Shown here: positions 47,254 to 55,088 of the stretch, piece by piece | Layout: each line of letters begins with the position of its first letter | Numbering within the stretch: position 1 is the first letter of the stretch | NCBI RefSeq assembly: GCF_009866765.1 | Contig: NZ_CP019431.1 | Coordinates: 2,976,001 to 3,040,000, forward strand | Source: Pseudomonas sp. S35 | GTDB lineage: Bacteria; Pseudomonadota; Gammaproteobacteria; Pseudomonadales; Pseudomonadaceae | Direction of reading: 5' to 3' | Length of the DNA: 64,000 nucleotides | Program-made: the position numbers and the translations under genes | Notes under the pieces: model-generated | Databases searched by the model: none | Told to the model about the DNA's origin: nothing | Seen by the model: only the letters and a program-made list of their open reading frames with translations

Positions 47254-48418
47254 AACTATTCATAGTTGTGTTAAATCTATCGACTGAAAAAGCTGAAAGT
47301 GAAAAGTTTGCCTGTCGACCAGTAGCCATATTGGCCAACGCATCACCAATAGCCGGTGCAAACTTAAAACCGTGTCCTGAGCAAGCAGATGCAAAATAAG
47401 TTGAGTTCATAGCTTTAGATTTTCCTATCAAGAAAGAATCATCAGGGCTCATCGTATAGAAACAGTTCTTTGCTTGTGTCGGAATAGGCTCAAGCCTCGG
47501 GAATAGAGAGTCAATAATTGGGGCTATTTCCTTTATATGGCGCCGTTGCACACGGGTATTTTTCCAGTCGGGAAGCGATGGGATTTGCTGCCTGTTATGA
47601 AAGCCAATTTTTACACCGGGCTCGCTACTAACAATTGATGGGGCGCCGTAGAGAAGGCCGCCATCTTCTCGCTCGTAAAGAAAAATGGGGAATTGCTCTT
47701 GGGAAAATAGAGTTTCGGAACCCGTTTTTGGTTTGAACCAATAAATGGGGACTCTACGCGGCTCCAAGAGGCTAGAGATCTCAGGCATAAGGTTGCTGGC
47801 CATCCAAGGCCCTGTAGTGATGACTGCAGAGCCAGCAAAGTAAACACGTCCGCTCTTGGACGTCACACGCACACCCGTGCCATGATTCTCGAGCTTTACG
47901 ACAGTGTCACCGAATTCGGTTTTTGCGCCATTGAGAACGGCCTCATCCAACATTGCTAACCTCGCGTCGGTGGCCGAAATTGCATACGCGCCAGGCTCGT
48001 ATACGGCCTGCATCTCCTCCGGCATGTTGAATGTCGGCATCCATTTTCTAGCCTCTGAACTGTTCCAGACTTCATGTCCAATTCCTCCTTGTTTAGCAGT
48101 TTGAATGCTTCCGTCCACTATGCGACTGGATTGAGTTCCGACGAAAACGCCCCCTGTGTGAAACAATAGATGTTTCTGAGTAACGTGCTCCAGTTCGTTC
48201 CACAATAAATCAGCATGGTTAAGCAGTTGAAGGTATTTATTTCCCTCCCAGTAGGCGCGCCGAAATATTCTGGAGGCCCCATGGGATGAACCATAGTCAT
48301 GGGTGGGGCTGGAGGCGTCTATTCCTAATGATTTAGTGCATTTTGGTGCGACTCTCCATAGAGCCGCTGCACCCATAATTCCAAGGCCGATAACGATAAC
48401 GTCATAATGAGATTTCAT
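47252..48418 (-). CDS. FAD-dependent amine oxidase, sarcosine oxidase/SolA family
   Basis: A 388-residue flavoprotein of the monomeric sarcosine oxidase family, which oxidises secondary or N-methyl amino acids to imines. The N-terminal FAD fold has VIGLGIMGAAAL. The KNCFYTMSPDDSF segment carries the Cys that aligns with the covalent-FAD Cys315 of sarcosine oxidase. SACSGHGFKFAP near the C-terminus is also typical. Relatives include N-methyltryptophan oxidase, pipecolate oxidase and NikD, which aromatises a cyclic imine. It is the last gene of a four-gene AT-rich operon and its start overlaps the exporter stop by four bases. The substrate is unknown. Confidence 0.85.
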   Translation of the reverse strand: MKSHYDVIVIGLGIMGAAALWRVAPKCTKSLGIDASSPTHDYGSSHGASRIFRRAYWEGNKYLQLLNHADLLWNELEHVTQKHLLFHTGGVFVGTQSSRIVDGSIQTAKQGGIGHEVWNSSEARKWMPTFNMPEEMQAVYEPGAYAISATDARLAMLDEAVLNGAKTEFGDTVVKLENHGTGVRVTSKSGRVYFAGSAVITTGPWMASNLMPEISSLLEPRRVPIYWFKPKTGSETLFSQEQFPIFLYEREDGGLLYGAPSIVSSEPGVKIGFHNRQQIPSLPDWKNTRVQRRHIKEIAPIIDSLFPRLEPIPTQAKNCFYTMSPDDSFLIGKSKAMNSTYFASACSGHGFKFAPAIGDALANMATGRQANFSLSAFSVDRFNTTMNS

Positions 48419-49326
48419 TTGTTGGCTCTCTTTTTAGCTGATTGGTTATTTGCTGTGTCGTAAATCCCCAGAATGATTAATATGCCAATGATTATGAAGG
48501 TGGGTGCGAGCGGTGCGTCTGATATTTGTTGTTTTTGTGTATATATTGAGATTGATATTAGCGTTATAGGTAGTATAAATTGTATCAGCCCTGTTAAGGA
48601 CAGTGGTATTTTCCCTGCTGAGTAAGATAGCATTAATAACGGTGTGGTGGAGACTGCGCCTGCTAAAAAAATTAGTATGTTTGATGGGTTGTCGAGTTCG
48701 TTGGGATACATAATTGGAATGCTGAATACTAACTTGGCTAGTGTTAGGCATAGTGCTAGGAATAGCGTTTCTATAAATAGCCCGCTTACAGCGTCTAAAG
48801 AGGTGTATTTTTTTATGTAAATGTAAGCTCCCCATGTTCCAGAAATCATGAGATACGTAAAGTGGTTTAAATTCTTGGATGATATAATCAGGGCAATGAT
48901 GGAGCTGAATGTTATTAGTAGTGTGACGGCTTTTTGGGGGCTGATTTTTTCATGGTAAATTACTAATCCGATTGCAATGCAAAAGAAAGGGGCAATTAAA
49001 TAGCCAAGTCCGCTTTCTAGAAAGTTTTCATTTATAGAAGCCCAGATGAAGGTTCCCCAGTTCGCTGCGATGAGTAACGAAGCAATACAATGCAAGCCAA
49101 TCGAATTTTTCGTAATTTTTTTTATCTGACTTATTTTTCGAAAAATACATACGAACACAGCGAGAATGGCAGTTGATAGGAAAATTCGATAAGCGATCAA
49201 TGTGATGGGCGAAACATCACTGAGTGATCTCCAGTAAAGGGACGATAATCCTAGAAAGATATTTGCCAGCCCAGACAAAATTATTGGAAGGGCATGTGTC
49301 GAGATGGGTGTTTGGAATGAGTTCAT
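48415..49326 (-). CDS. EamA/DMT-family transporter
   Basis: A 303-residue inner-membrane protein with about ten helices in two EamA repeats (SGLANIFLGLSSLYWRSLS at the N-terminus; a second repeat begins near ISGTWGAYIYIKKY). EamA proteins mostly export amino acids and metabolites. Base composition is extreme for this genome: 18 of 60 bases are G or C in 48541–48600, against 43 of 60 in 57841–57900. It is packed between the methyltransferase (6-base gap) and the flavoenzyme (4-base overlap). That suggests it exports the pathway product or protects the producer. Confidence 0.85.
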   Translation of the reverse strand: MNSFQTPISTHALPIILSGLANIFLGLSSLYWRSLSDVSPITLIAYRIFLSTAILAVFVCIFRKISQIKKITKNSIGLHCIASLLIAANWGTFIWASINENFLESGLGYLIAPFFCIAIGLVIYHEKISPQKAVTLLITFSSIIALIISSKNLNHFTYLMISGTWGAYIYIKKYTSLDAVSGLFIETLFLALCLTLAKLVFSIPIMYPNELDNPSNILIFLAGAVSTTPLLMLSYSAGKIPLSLTGLIQFILPITLISISIYTQKQQISDAPLAPTFIIIGILIILGIYDTANNQSAKKRANK

Positions 49327-49332
49327 AATTGG

Positions 49333-50190
49333 TCACGTCTTACGATGTGAAAATTCTATTATTTCATATGACCAATAAATATTTCCGTTTTGATCGGTGG
49401 AGTAGGCGGCTAGATCTAGATTGTTCCAGTTTTCAAATTCGAGCTTCAAGTATCTGTCTAGGGCTTTCCATTGGGCGCTGTAGTGAATGAGCGGGAACGT
49501 ATGTCGTTCAACTAACTTATAGGCGAGTGGAGGTTTTTTGTTGTATTTTTGATCGTACCTGTGCAGCACGTCCCGTATTCCCATTAGCGAATTTAGCCCA
49601 ACAATTGCCACGCCCGTAGGTGCAAGGTATCTCGGAAGGTCCTCAAGAAAACGACTAATAACCTCCTCGCCAAAAAACATAGCACGCAGGGGTAATTGGC
49701 CTGTCTGAGTAGATGCGACCAATCGCCGGATAAATGATTGAGATGGCGTTCTCCAGCCAGGAGGATTAAAAACTACCGTATGGAATTGTTTTTCAGGAAT
49801 GCCATCGAATAGGTCACTTGCAAGAAAGGAGATAGCATGCTGTTTAAAATTGATGTGTTCGTTTGTCCTGGCCTGCGCGATTGATTTTTCGCAGACGTCA
49901 GTAGCGGTAATATCGTTACCGCCAAGCTTACGTGCCAAGAAAGCATGGACGCCACTTCCTGTGCCGATATCCAAAAAGCTACGATCTGAATCCCTTAAAT
50001 AGGATGATTGCAGTAGGTAGCTTCCAAGTCTTACGCCTGCGAGGCTGACGTTGAATACTCCAGGTGCATGAGTTAGGTTTACGCTTTGACCTAGTCCGAA
50101 GTAAACGCTATAGACGCCTTCGAGACAATTCTGGTGATCGATCTTCAAGTGAAACTGTCCAGCTATGCCGTGATCAATTAAACCTTGCAT
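49333..50190 (-). CDS. SAM-dependent methyltransferase-fold protein with NPPG motif
   Basis: A 285-residue class I methyltransferase-like protein. Motif I is FLDIGTGSGVHAFLARKLGG, the acidic loop is ATDVCEKSI, and motif IV is VVFNPPGWRTPSQ. NPPY/F is typical of N-methyltransferases of the HemK/PrmC and N6-adenine group. Gly in the aromatic position suggests a changed acceptor. An ~60-residue N-terminal part and a ~100-residue C-terminal part are not recognised. GGAG lies nine bases before the ATG. It starts two bases after the proC-like stop. It probably methylates a small amino-acid-like substrate of this operon. Some such folds cyclise SAM instead of methylating, which cannot be excluded. 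Confidence 0.75.
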   Translation of the reverse strand: MQGLIDHGIAGQFHLKIDHQNCLEGVYSVYFGLGQSVNLTHAPGVFNVSLAGVRLGSYLLQSSYLRDSDRSFLDIGTGSGVHAFLARKLGGNDITATDVCEKSIAQARTNEHINFKQHAISFLASDLFDGIPEKQFHTVVFNPPGWRTPSQSFIRRLVASTQTGQLPLRAMFFGEEVISRFLEDLPRYLAPTGVAIVGLNSLMGIRDVLHRYDQKYNKKPPLAYKLVERHTFPLIHYSAQWKALDRYLKLEFENWNNLDLAAYSTDQNGNIYWSYEIIEFSHRKT

Positions 50191-50192
50191 AT

Positions 50193-50999
50193 CTAAAGTC
50201 TCCTTCCCAGTTCTTTTGAGCGCGCGCAGGCGTGTTCAAGACCCTCTATGATTACTGCTTTCATTTTTTTGTTGTTAAATAGTTTTATCGCTTGTTCGGT
50301 TGTGCCGTTTTGCGTCATGACTTTTTCACACAGTTTTTCTGGTGTCTCTTGGTGGGCGTCAAGCAGAGCGGAGGAGCCGCGCAGAGTTTGGACTACGATG
50401 GCGCGTGCGGCACGTTCATCAAAGCCCGCCAACAAAGCATACTCAATAAGAGCTTGTGCAAAGTAGGCTACATAAGCCGGCCCCCCACCGACCAGAGCTG
50501 TGGCATGATCAATGAGGGATTCTTCTTGTACGATGAGTAATCTGCCGAGCTTGGAGAACAGCCCATTAACCAGAGACCTATTTCTTTGAGTGGTGTGTGG
50601 GGTGTATGCCAATACGGACATGCCCTCGTTGATGGCCGATGGAAGATTTGGAATTGCTCTGCAGACTTGTAAGGTTTTTAAATGGTTCGCCAGCTCGGAA
50701 AGATTGACCCCCGCCATAACGGAAACCGTCATGTCGGTAAGCAGCTTATGCTGCAAATTGCTTTCTGCGAACGTCGCAAAAGCTTGGGGGGGAATGGCCA
50801 AGATCGTAATTTTTGAGGTTGAATGGTTTGGCAGGTTACTGATTACCTTAATTCCTGCGTTTTTCATTTCTTTATCGTAAGTGTGGCTGAGGTCGACAGC
50901 TGCGATGGATAGAGTTTGGGATGATCGCCTTAAGCCTAAGGCGATTGCATATCCCATATGACCTGCGCCAATAATGACAATGTCTTTCGCAAGGGTCAT
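50193..50999 (-). CDS. Pyrroline-5-carboxylate reductase-like protein
   Basis: A 268-residue imino-acid reductase, close to ProC in length. The NAD(P) site is VIIGAGHMGYAIALGL. The family signature in the C-terminal helical domain is GGGPAYVAYFAQALIEYALLAG-like (GGGPAYVAYFAQAL, then RGSSALL). It would reduce a cyclic imine such as pyrroline-5-carboxylate or a homologue with NAD(P)H. AGGAGG lies eight bases before the ATG. It is the first gene of the AT-rich four-gene operon, next to an imine-forming flavoenzyme. It is therefore more likely a dedicated pathway enzyme than the housekeeping proline copy, which in pseudomonads lies beside yggS/pilT genes. Confidence 0.83.
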   Translation of the reverse strand: MTLAKDIVIIGAGHMGYAIALGLRRSSQTLSIAAVDLSHTYDKEMKNAGIKVISNLPNHSTSKITILAIPPQAFATFAESNLQHKLLTDMTVSVMAGVNLSELANHLKTLQVCRAIPNLPSAINEGMSVLAYTPHTTQRNRSLVNGLFSKLGRLLIVQEESLIDHATALVGGGPAYVAYFAQALIEYALLAGFDERAARAIVVQTLRGSSALLDAHQETPEKLCEKVMTQNGTTEQAIKLFNNKKMKAVIIEGLEHACARSKELGRRL

Positions 51000-51170
51000 G
51001 AATTAGCCTCCTGTTAAAATTGTTATAAGCTTCGTACCGATTGTAGATTTTTCAAATTTATTGCGTCCTAAAAGCGTGTAGTACATTTCTTGTCATATCT
51101 TTGGTTGTTAGGGTGTTGAAGGTTGGCTTTTAGGTGCCTCCGAGATATTTGAGATGTACCTGGATGCCTA

Positions 51171-51186
51171 TTCAGAACTGTCTGAA
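51171..51186. promoter_or_regulatory. Inverted repeat in the 335-base gap between the proC-like and mscS genes
   Basis: TTCAGA-ACTG-TCTGAA is a perfect six-base inverted repeat about 175 bases upstream of the proC-like start. The gap from 51000 to 51334 is AT-rich, holds the divergent promoters and the right direct repeat, and shows no gene. Its role as an operator is a guess. Confidence 0.35.
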
Positions 51187-51275
51187 GAAAGTTTTTCGTG
51201 ACACTCTTGAACTAAAGAACTTTGCCTGGGAGATAATTTGAATCTCTGTGTAATCACCCGAATATTTTTCCTGCC

Positions 51276-51349
51276 CTATACCCGCAACCCCCATTTCATG
51301 CGATCTTCCCGTCATTCGCCCTGGAGTCGCCTGGATGCCCTCATTTATC
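51276..51349 (+). repeat. Right direct repeat flanking the AT-rich operon (mscS leader)
   Basis: CTATACCCGC...CCATTTCATGC...GTCATTCGCCCTGGAGTCGC, running into the mscS start codon and ...CATTTATC, pairs with the copy at 47187–47253. The right copy has about eight extra bases (near GATCTTCCC). This copy carries the working ribosome site and start of mscS, so it is probably the original and the left one the duplicate. Confidence 0.75.
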
Positions 51350-52780
51350 TCCGATCACCCAATGTTGTGCGCCCTGGCGCTGATACTCATCGACATCGCC
51401 GTATGGCGGCTTATCTCCGCCAACCTGGCCAACTGGAAACTCGCGGCGCGGTTGGTGATCTTTGCGGTGTTCAGCGCCGTGCTGTTCAACGACGGTATGA
51501 ACCCCATGCTCGTCGCGCCCTACGCCGACAACACCGCATTGCACATGGCCGCCACGGCGTTGCAGATCGGGTGGTGGCTGTTCGCGGCGCGTACGCTGAC
51601 GGTGTTGCTCGGGGCGTTAATGATGCAGCGGGTCGGGCATACCGGGCGGTTGTTGCAGGATTTGATGGGCGCGGTGATTTTCCTGATTGCGATCATCGCG
51701 GCGCTGGCCTACGTGCTCGACCTGCCAGTCAAAGGCGTGCTCGCGACGTCCGGTGCGGTGGCGATCATTGTCGGCCTAGCGCTGCAAAGCACCTTGAGCG
51801 ATGTGTTCTCCGGGATCGTGCTCAATACCACCAAGCCTTATCAGTTGGATGACTGGATTTCCATCGACGGCACCGAAGGCCGGGTCACCGATATCGACTG
51901 GCGCGCCACGCGGCTGCAAACCTCCCAGGGCAGCATGGCGGTGATTCCCAACTCCCTGGCGGCCAAGGCCAAGATCATCAATTTTTCGCGCCCGGCGGAT
52001 ATGTTCGGCCTGGCGGTCAGCCTGCAGGTCAGCCCCCATGCGCGGCCGCAAACCGTGATTGAAGCGCTGGAGCGCGCGATGCAGGGCTGCCGGCCGTTGC
52101 TGGCCAAGCCGGCGCCGAGCGTGGCGTTCAAGACCTCGGCCAGTGGCGGCGTGGAATACGAAATCAGTGGGTTCGTGCCGGCCATGCCCCTCAAGCGCGA
52201 GGTGCGCAACCAGCTTTATGACCTGGCGTTCCGGCACCTGCAAGCCGCTGGTGTGAGCCTGTTGTCTGCCGTCGAAACCGCGACGCCAGTGCCCACGTCC
52301 CCGGCGCGGGCGCTGTTGGACAGTTCGTCGATTTTCTCCACCTTGCGCCAGGAGGAAAAAGACACCTTCAGCCAGAACATGACCCTGCACACCTACCGCC
52401 CCGGCGAGATGATCTTGCCGGCGGGAGAGGTCAGCGATCATCTATTTATCGTCGAGTCGGGTGTGGTCTCGGTGATGCTGATCAAGGGCGGTCACACCTT
52501 CGAAGCGGGACGCATGGGCCCCGGCGAGGTGATCGGCGAAGCGGGGATTCTGACCGAGCAGGCCGCCTTGGCGGACTTCACCGCCAAGACGTTCTGCACG
52601 CTGTACCGCATTGAGAAGGCGTACCTGACGCCGTGCCTGGATGCACGACACGACATCGCCGACGCCATGAAAACCCTGCTGGACTTCCGCCTGCACGCGG
52701 CCCAGGCCCTGACCCAGGACGCACCCGTGGTGCCGGTCAAGAAGGGCTTTCTACAGTGGCTGCGCAAGCGCGGTCTTTGA
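51335..52780 (+). CDS. MscS-family mechanosensitive channel with cyclic-nucleotide-binding domain
   Basis: A 481-residue inner-membrane protein. The N-terminal part has about four helices. The MscS pore helix and beta domain are visible in GAVAIIVGLALQSTLSDVFSGI and the DWISIDGTEGRVTDI loop. Residues ~330–450 form a cNMP-binding fold (YRPGEMILPAGEVSDHLFIVESG, GPGEVIGEAGILTEQ). This bCNG architecture binds cAMP-type ligands and is poorly or not gated by tension in tested members. GGAG eight bases before the ATG supports the start. Its leader is duplicated on the far side of the AT-rich operon. Confidence 0.92.
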   Translation: MPSFISDHPMLCALALILIDIAVWRLISANLANWKLAARLVIFAVFSAVLFNDGMNPMLVAPYADNTALHMAATALQIGWWLFAARTLTVLLGALMMQRVGHTGRLLQDLMGAVIFLIAIIAALAYVLDLPVKGVLATSGAVAIIVGLALQSTLSDVFSGIVLNTTKPYQLDDWISIDGTEGRVTDIDWRATRLQTSQGSMAVIPNSLAAKAKIINFSRPADMFGLAVSLQVSPHARPQTVIEALERAMQGCRPLLAKPAPSVAFKTSASGGVEYEISGFVPAMPLKREVRNQLYDLAFRHLQAAGVSLLSAVETATPVPTSPARALLDSSSIFSTLRQEEKDTFSQNMTLHTYRPGEMILPAGEVSDHLFIVESGVVSVMLIKGGHTFEAGRMGPGEVIGEAGILTEQAALADFTAKTFCTLYRIEKAYLTPCLDARHDIADAMKTLLDFRLHAAQALTQDAPVVPVKKGFLQWLRKRGL

Positions 52781-52802
52781 CAGGCTGCGCAGGCGCACAG
52801 GG

Positions 52803-54104
52803 CTAGAAATCGGCAATGAACTGCACGCCACCGACCACCGCGCCGTTGGTTTGCGTGAGCCCGCCAGGGTATTTCACGTATTGCAGGTTGGGCCGCACCA
52901 TCAGCCATTGGGTCGCCTGCACGCCATAGTTGATCTCGTAGCTGTATTCGCGGCGTTGTTCAGGCACGTACAGCGGGTCATCGATGTCGCTTACACCATT
53001 GGCCGCATTGAGCATTTGCGTATTGCGGGTATAGCGGTCGCTGACCTGCAACTTCGAGGCGCCGAGACCGAAGGTGTCGTCTGGACGTGAATCGAACGGG
53101 CCACGGTAGATCAGGCCGACCTGGATCAGGTTTTTGATCACGCTTTTGTCCGGGTCATTCACCGTCAGGTTGGCGAACACATTGAGCCCACGTTTGTTAT
53201 TGCCGTCGACCGTGGTCAGCTGTTGCTGGCCCGACAACCACCAGCCGCTGTTGCTGGAGTACATCCGGTAAGGCTTTTGCGAGCTGGCGGCGTAGTTGCC
53301 GTCGGCATCCTTGAGCATGTCCTTGGTATCGGCGTTGGCGTAGTAGTAACCGGCGTGGTACTCCGAATTCAGGCCTTGGATCTGGCCTTTCCAGATGGCT
53401 TCGATGGGGAAACTGGTGCCTTGGGAACCGCTGATAAACGGCTTGAAGCCATTGCTGGCTTCGGCGTTGCCAGGGTTTTTGTCGTAGGCGCCGACCTGCA
53501 TGGCGAACTCATCGGTGAACTGGTATTTGGCACGCACCGCCCACTGGCTGATCGGGAAGCTGTTCCACACGCCGTTCCAGTTGCCTTCCTGGGAGCCGCA
53601 CAGGGTGACGTTCTGGAACTCGCAGGGGAACTGATCGAAGTCTTCGCCGTGGCCGAACCGCCCCAGTTTCAGCGCGAACTTGCGTTCGAAGAATTTCTGT
53701 TCATACCACAACTGCGACAGTCGCCAGGCATTGCCGCCGCCGAATACTTCCATGGTGGAGGTCAGCCCGGTGGCATTGGGCTGGTGCACGCGGTCATTGG
53801 TGATGTCCTTGCCATGGCGCTCGCCGATGCCGATGCGAAAGGTCGCGTCCTGCCAGCCCAGCAGTTTTTGCAGGTCCATATTCACGCCGAGGATCAACTG
53901 GTCGCTCCAGCGCGCCGTGGTGTGGGAGTTGTAGCCGCCGCCAAGATTGGAGCCGACTTCGCCGACGTATTTGAGGGTGAAGTCGTAGCCTTGCTCGGCC
54001 AACTGCGTACGCAGGCCGTTCCAGTCGCCGAGCATGGCGGGGGCGCTGAAGGCGCAGGGGGACAGGACGCTGCACAGCAGGGCCAGGGGATAGGTGATGC
54101 GCAT
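52803..54104 (-). CDS. OprB-type carbohydrate-selective porin
   Basis: A 433-residue outer-membrane protein. A signal peptide ends near CAFSAPAM. The mature start LGDWNGLRTQLAEQGYDFTLKYVGE is the OprB hallmark (seen as GDWNGLRTQLAEQGYDF). A beta barrel follows and ends in an aromatic terminal residue (QFIADF). OprB porins admit glucose and other sugars. It lies downstream of the L-rhamnose operon on the same strand, separated by a 185-base gap with a REP doublet. It may supply rhamnose uptake, but it could be transcribed on its own. Confidence 0.88.
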   Translation of the reverse strand: MRITYPLALLCSVLSPCAFSAPAMLGDWNGLRTQLAEQGYDFTLKYVGEVGSNLGGGYNSHTTARWSDQLILGVNMDLQKLLGWQDATFRIGIGERHGKDITNDRVHQPNATGLTSTMEVFGGGNAWRLSQLWYEQKFFERKFALKLGRFGHGEDFDQFPCEFQNVTLCGSQEGNWNGVWNSFPISQWAVRAKYQFTDEFAMQVGAYDKNPGNAEASNGFKPFISGSQGTSFPIEAIWKGQIQGLNSEYHAGYYYANADTKDMLKDADGNYAASSQKPYRMYSSNSGWWLSGQQQLTTVDGNNKRGLNVFANLTVNDPDKSVIKNLIQVGLIYRGPFDSRPDDTFGLGASKLQVSDRYTRNTQMLNAANGVSDIDDPLYVPEQRREYSYEINYGVQATQWLMVRPNLQYVKYPGGLTQTNGAVVGGVQFIADF

Positions 54105-54170
54105 GAAAAGCTCCTTGGATTGTTGTTTTTATTAGGTACTGCACAAATCACAGGCACACACAGATCCCCT

Positions 54171-54256
54171 GTGGGAGGGGGCTTGCCCCGATGGCGGTGT
54201 ATCAGCCACAACTGTGCTGACTGACACTCTGCTATCGGGGGGCAAGCCCCTCCCAC
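54171..54256. repeat. REP doublet between the rhamnose operon and oprB-like gene
   Basis: GTGGGAGGGGGCTTGCCCCG at the left mirrors GGGGGGCAAGCCCCTCCCAC at the right, with an imperfect pair of CCACAACTGTG type sequence between. It is the common P. fluorescens REP pair and may attenuate read-through into the porin gene. Confidence 0.85.
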
Positions 54257-54289
54257 AATGGAACTGTGGTGATTGAGGGTGAGCGGGGG

Positions 54290-55060
54290 TTACTGCAGGT
54301 TTACGTAGAGGCCACCATCGACGAGCAACGACGCGCCGGTGATATAGCGCGCCATGTCCGAGGCCAGGAACACAATCGGCCCAGCCACATCATCCGGCTC
54401 ACCCAAACGCCCCAACGGCGTGCGCGAGGTCATGTAGGCGAGTTTTTCCTCGTCGGCCAGGTCGTCCTTGTTGATGTCGGTGGCGATGGTGCCTGGCAGT
54501 ACCGAGTTGCAACGAATGCCATACGGCCCCAGTGCAATGGCGCAGGACTGCATCAACGAATGCAACCCGGCCTTGGTTGGCGTGTAATGGGTTTGCATGC
54601 CGCCGCCTACCAGGGCGCTGATGGAGCTGACCGCGATGATCGCGCCGCCGCGGCCCTGGTTTTTCATCTGGTTGGCCGCCGCCTGCACGGCGAAGTAGGC
54701 GCCGTTGAGGTTGGTGTTGACGGTTTTCAGGTAGACCTCGCGGGGCATGTCGAGGAACGAATGGAACGGGCAGATCCCAGCGTTGTTGACGAACACGTCG
54801 ACACTGCCGAACGCCTTGACCGCGCCGGCCACCAGCTTGTCGCCGGTGTCCGGGTCGGCGGCATCGCCACCCACTTCGATGGCCTGGCCACCGAAGGCCT
54901 TGATCTCTTCGATCAGCGAATGCGCCGCCTCGGTGCCCTGGCCGCTGCCACTGTGGCCGATCACCACGCGCGCGCCCTGGCGTGCACATTCACGGGCGGC
55001 GGCGCGGCCGATGCCACGGGAGGCGCCGGTGATGATCACGGTTTTGTCTGCAAGCAACAT
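54290..55060 (-). CDS. L-rhamnose 1-dehydrogenase (SDR family)
   Basis: A 256-residue short-chain dehydrogenase that oxidises L-rhamnose to L-rhamnonolactone with NAD(P)+. The cofactor loop is TGASRGIGRAAA. The catalytic Ser is in AVSSISALVGG, and the Tyr/Lys pair is in HYTPTKAGLH. Length and N-terminus agree with the Azotobacter vinelandii enzyme. It is the last gene of the rhamnose operon (28 bases after rhaT). Another sugar, such as L-fucose or L-lyxose, is possible as substrate, but rhaM and the dehydratase next door favour L-rhamnose. Confidence 0.85.
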   Translation of the reverse strand: MLLADKTVIITGASRGIGRAAARECARQGARVVIGHSGSGQGTEAAHSLIEEIKAFGGQAIEVGGDAADPDTGDKLVAGAVKAFGSVDVFVNNAGICPFHSFLDMPREVYLKTVNTNLNGAYFAVQAAANQMKNQGRGGAIIAVSSISALVGGGMQTHYTPTKAGLHSLMQSCAIALGPYGIRCNSVLPGTIATDINKDDLADEEKLAYMTSRTPLGRLGEPDDVAGPIVFLASDMARYITGASLLVDGGLYVNLQ

Positions 55061-55088
55061 AAAAACACTCCTTCAAAAATAAGCGGCA

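Noticed and set aside
47253..47268. CAACTAT-TC-ATAGTTG hairpin at the end of the flavoenzyme gene as a terminator
   Set aside because: It overlaps the stop codon and is not followed by a T run on the transcribed strand.
51000..51334. Possible small RNA or gene in the gap before mscS
   Set aside because: No reading frame, terminator hairpin or known RNA motif could be supported; only promoters, an inverted repeat and the direct repeat are seen.
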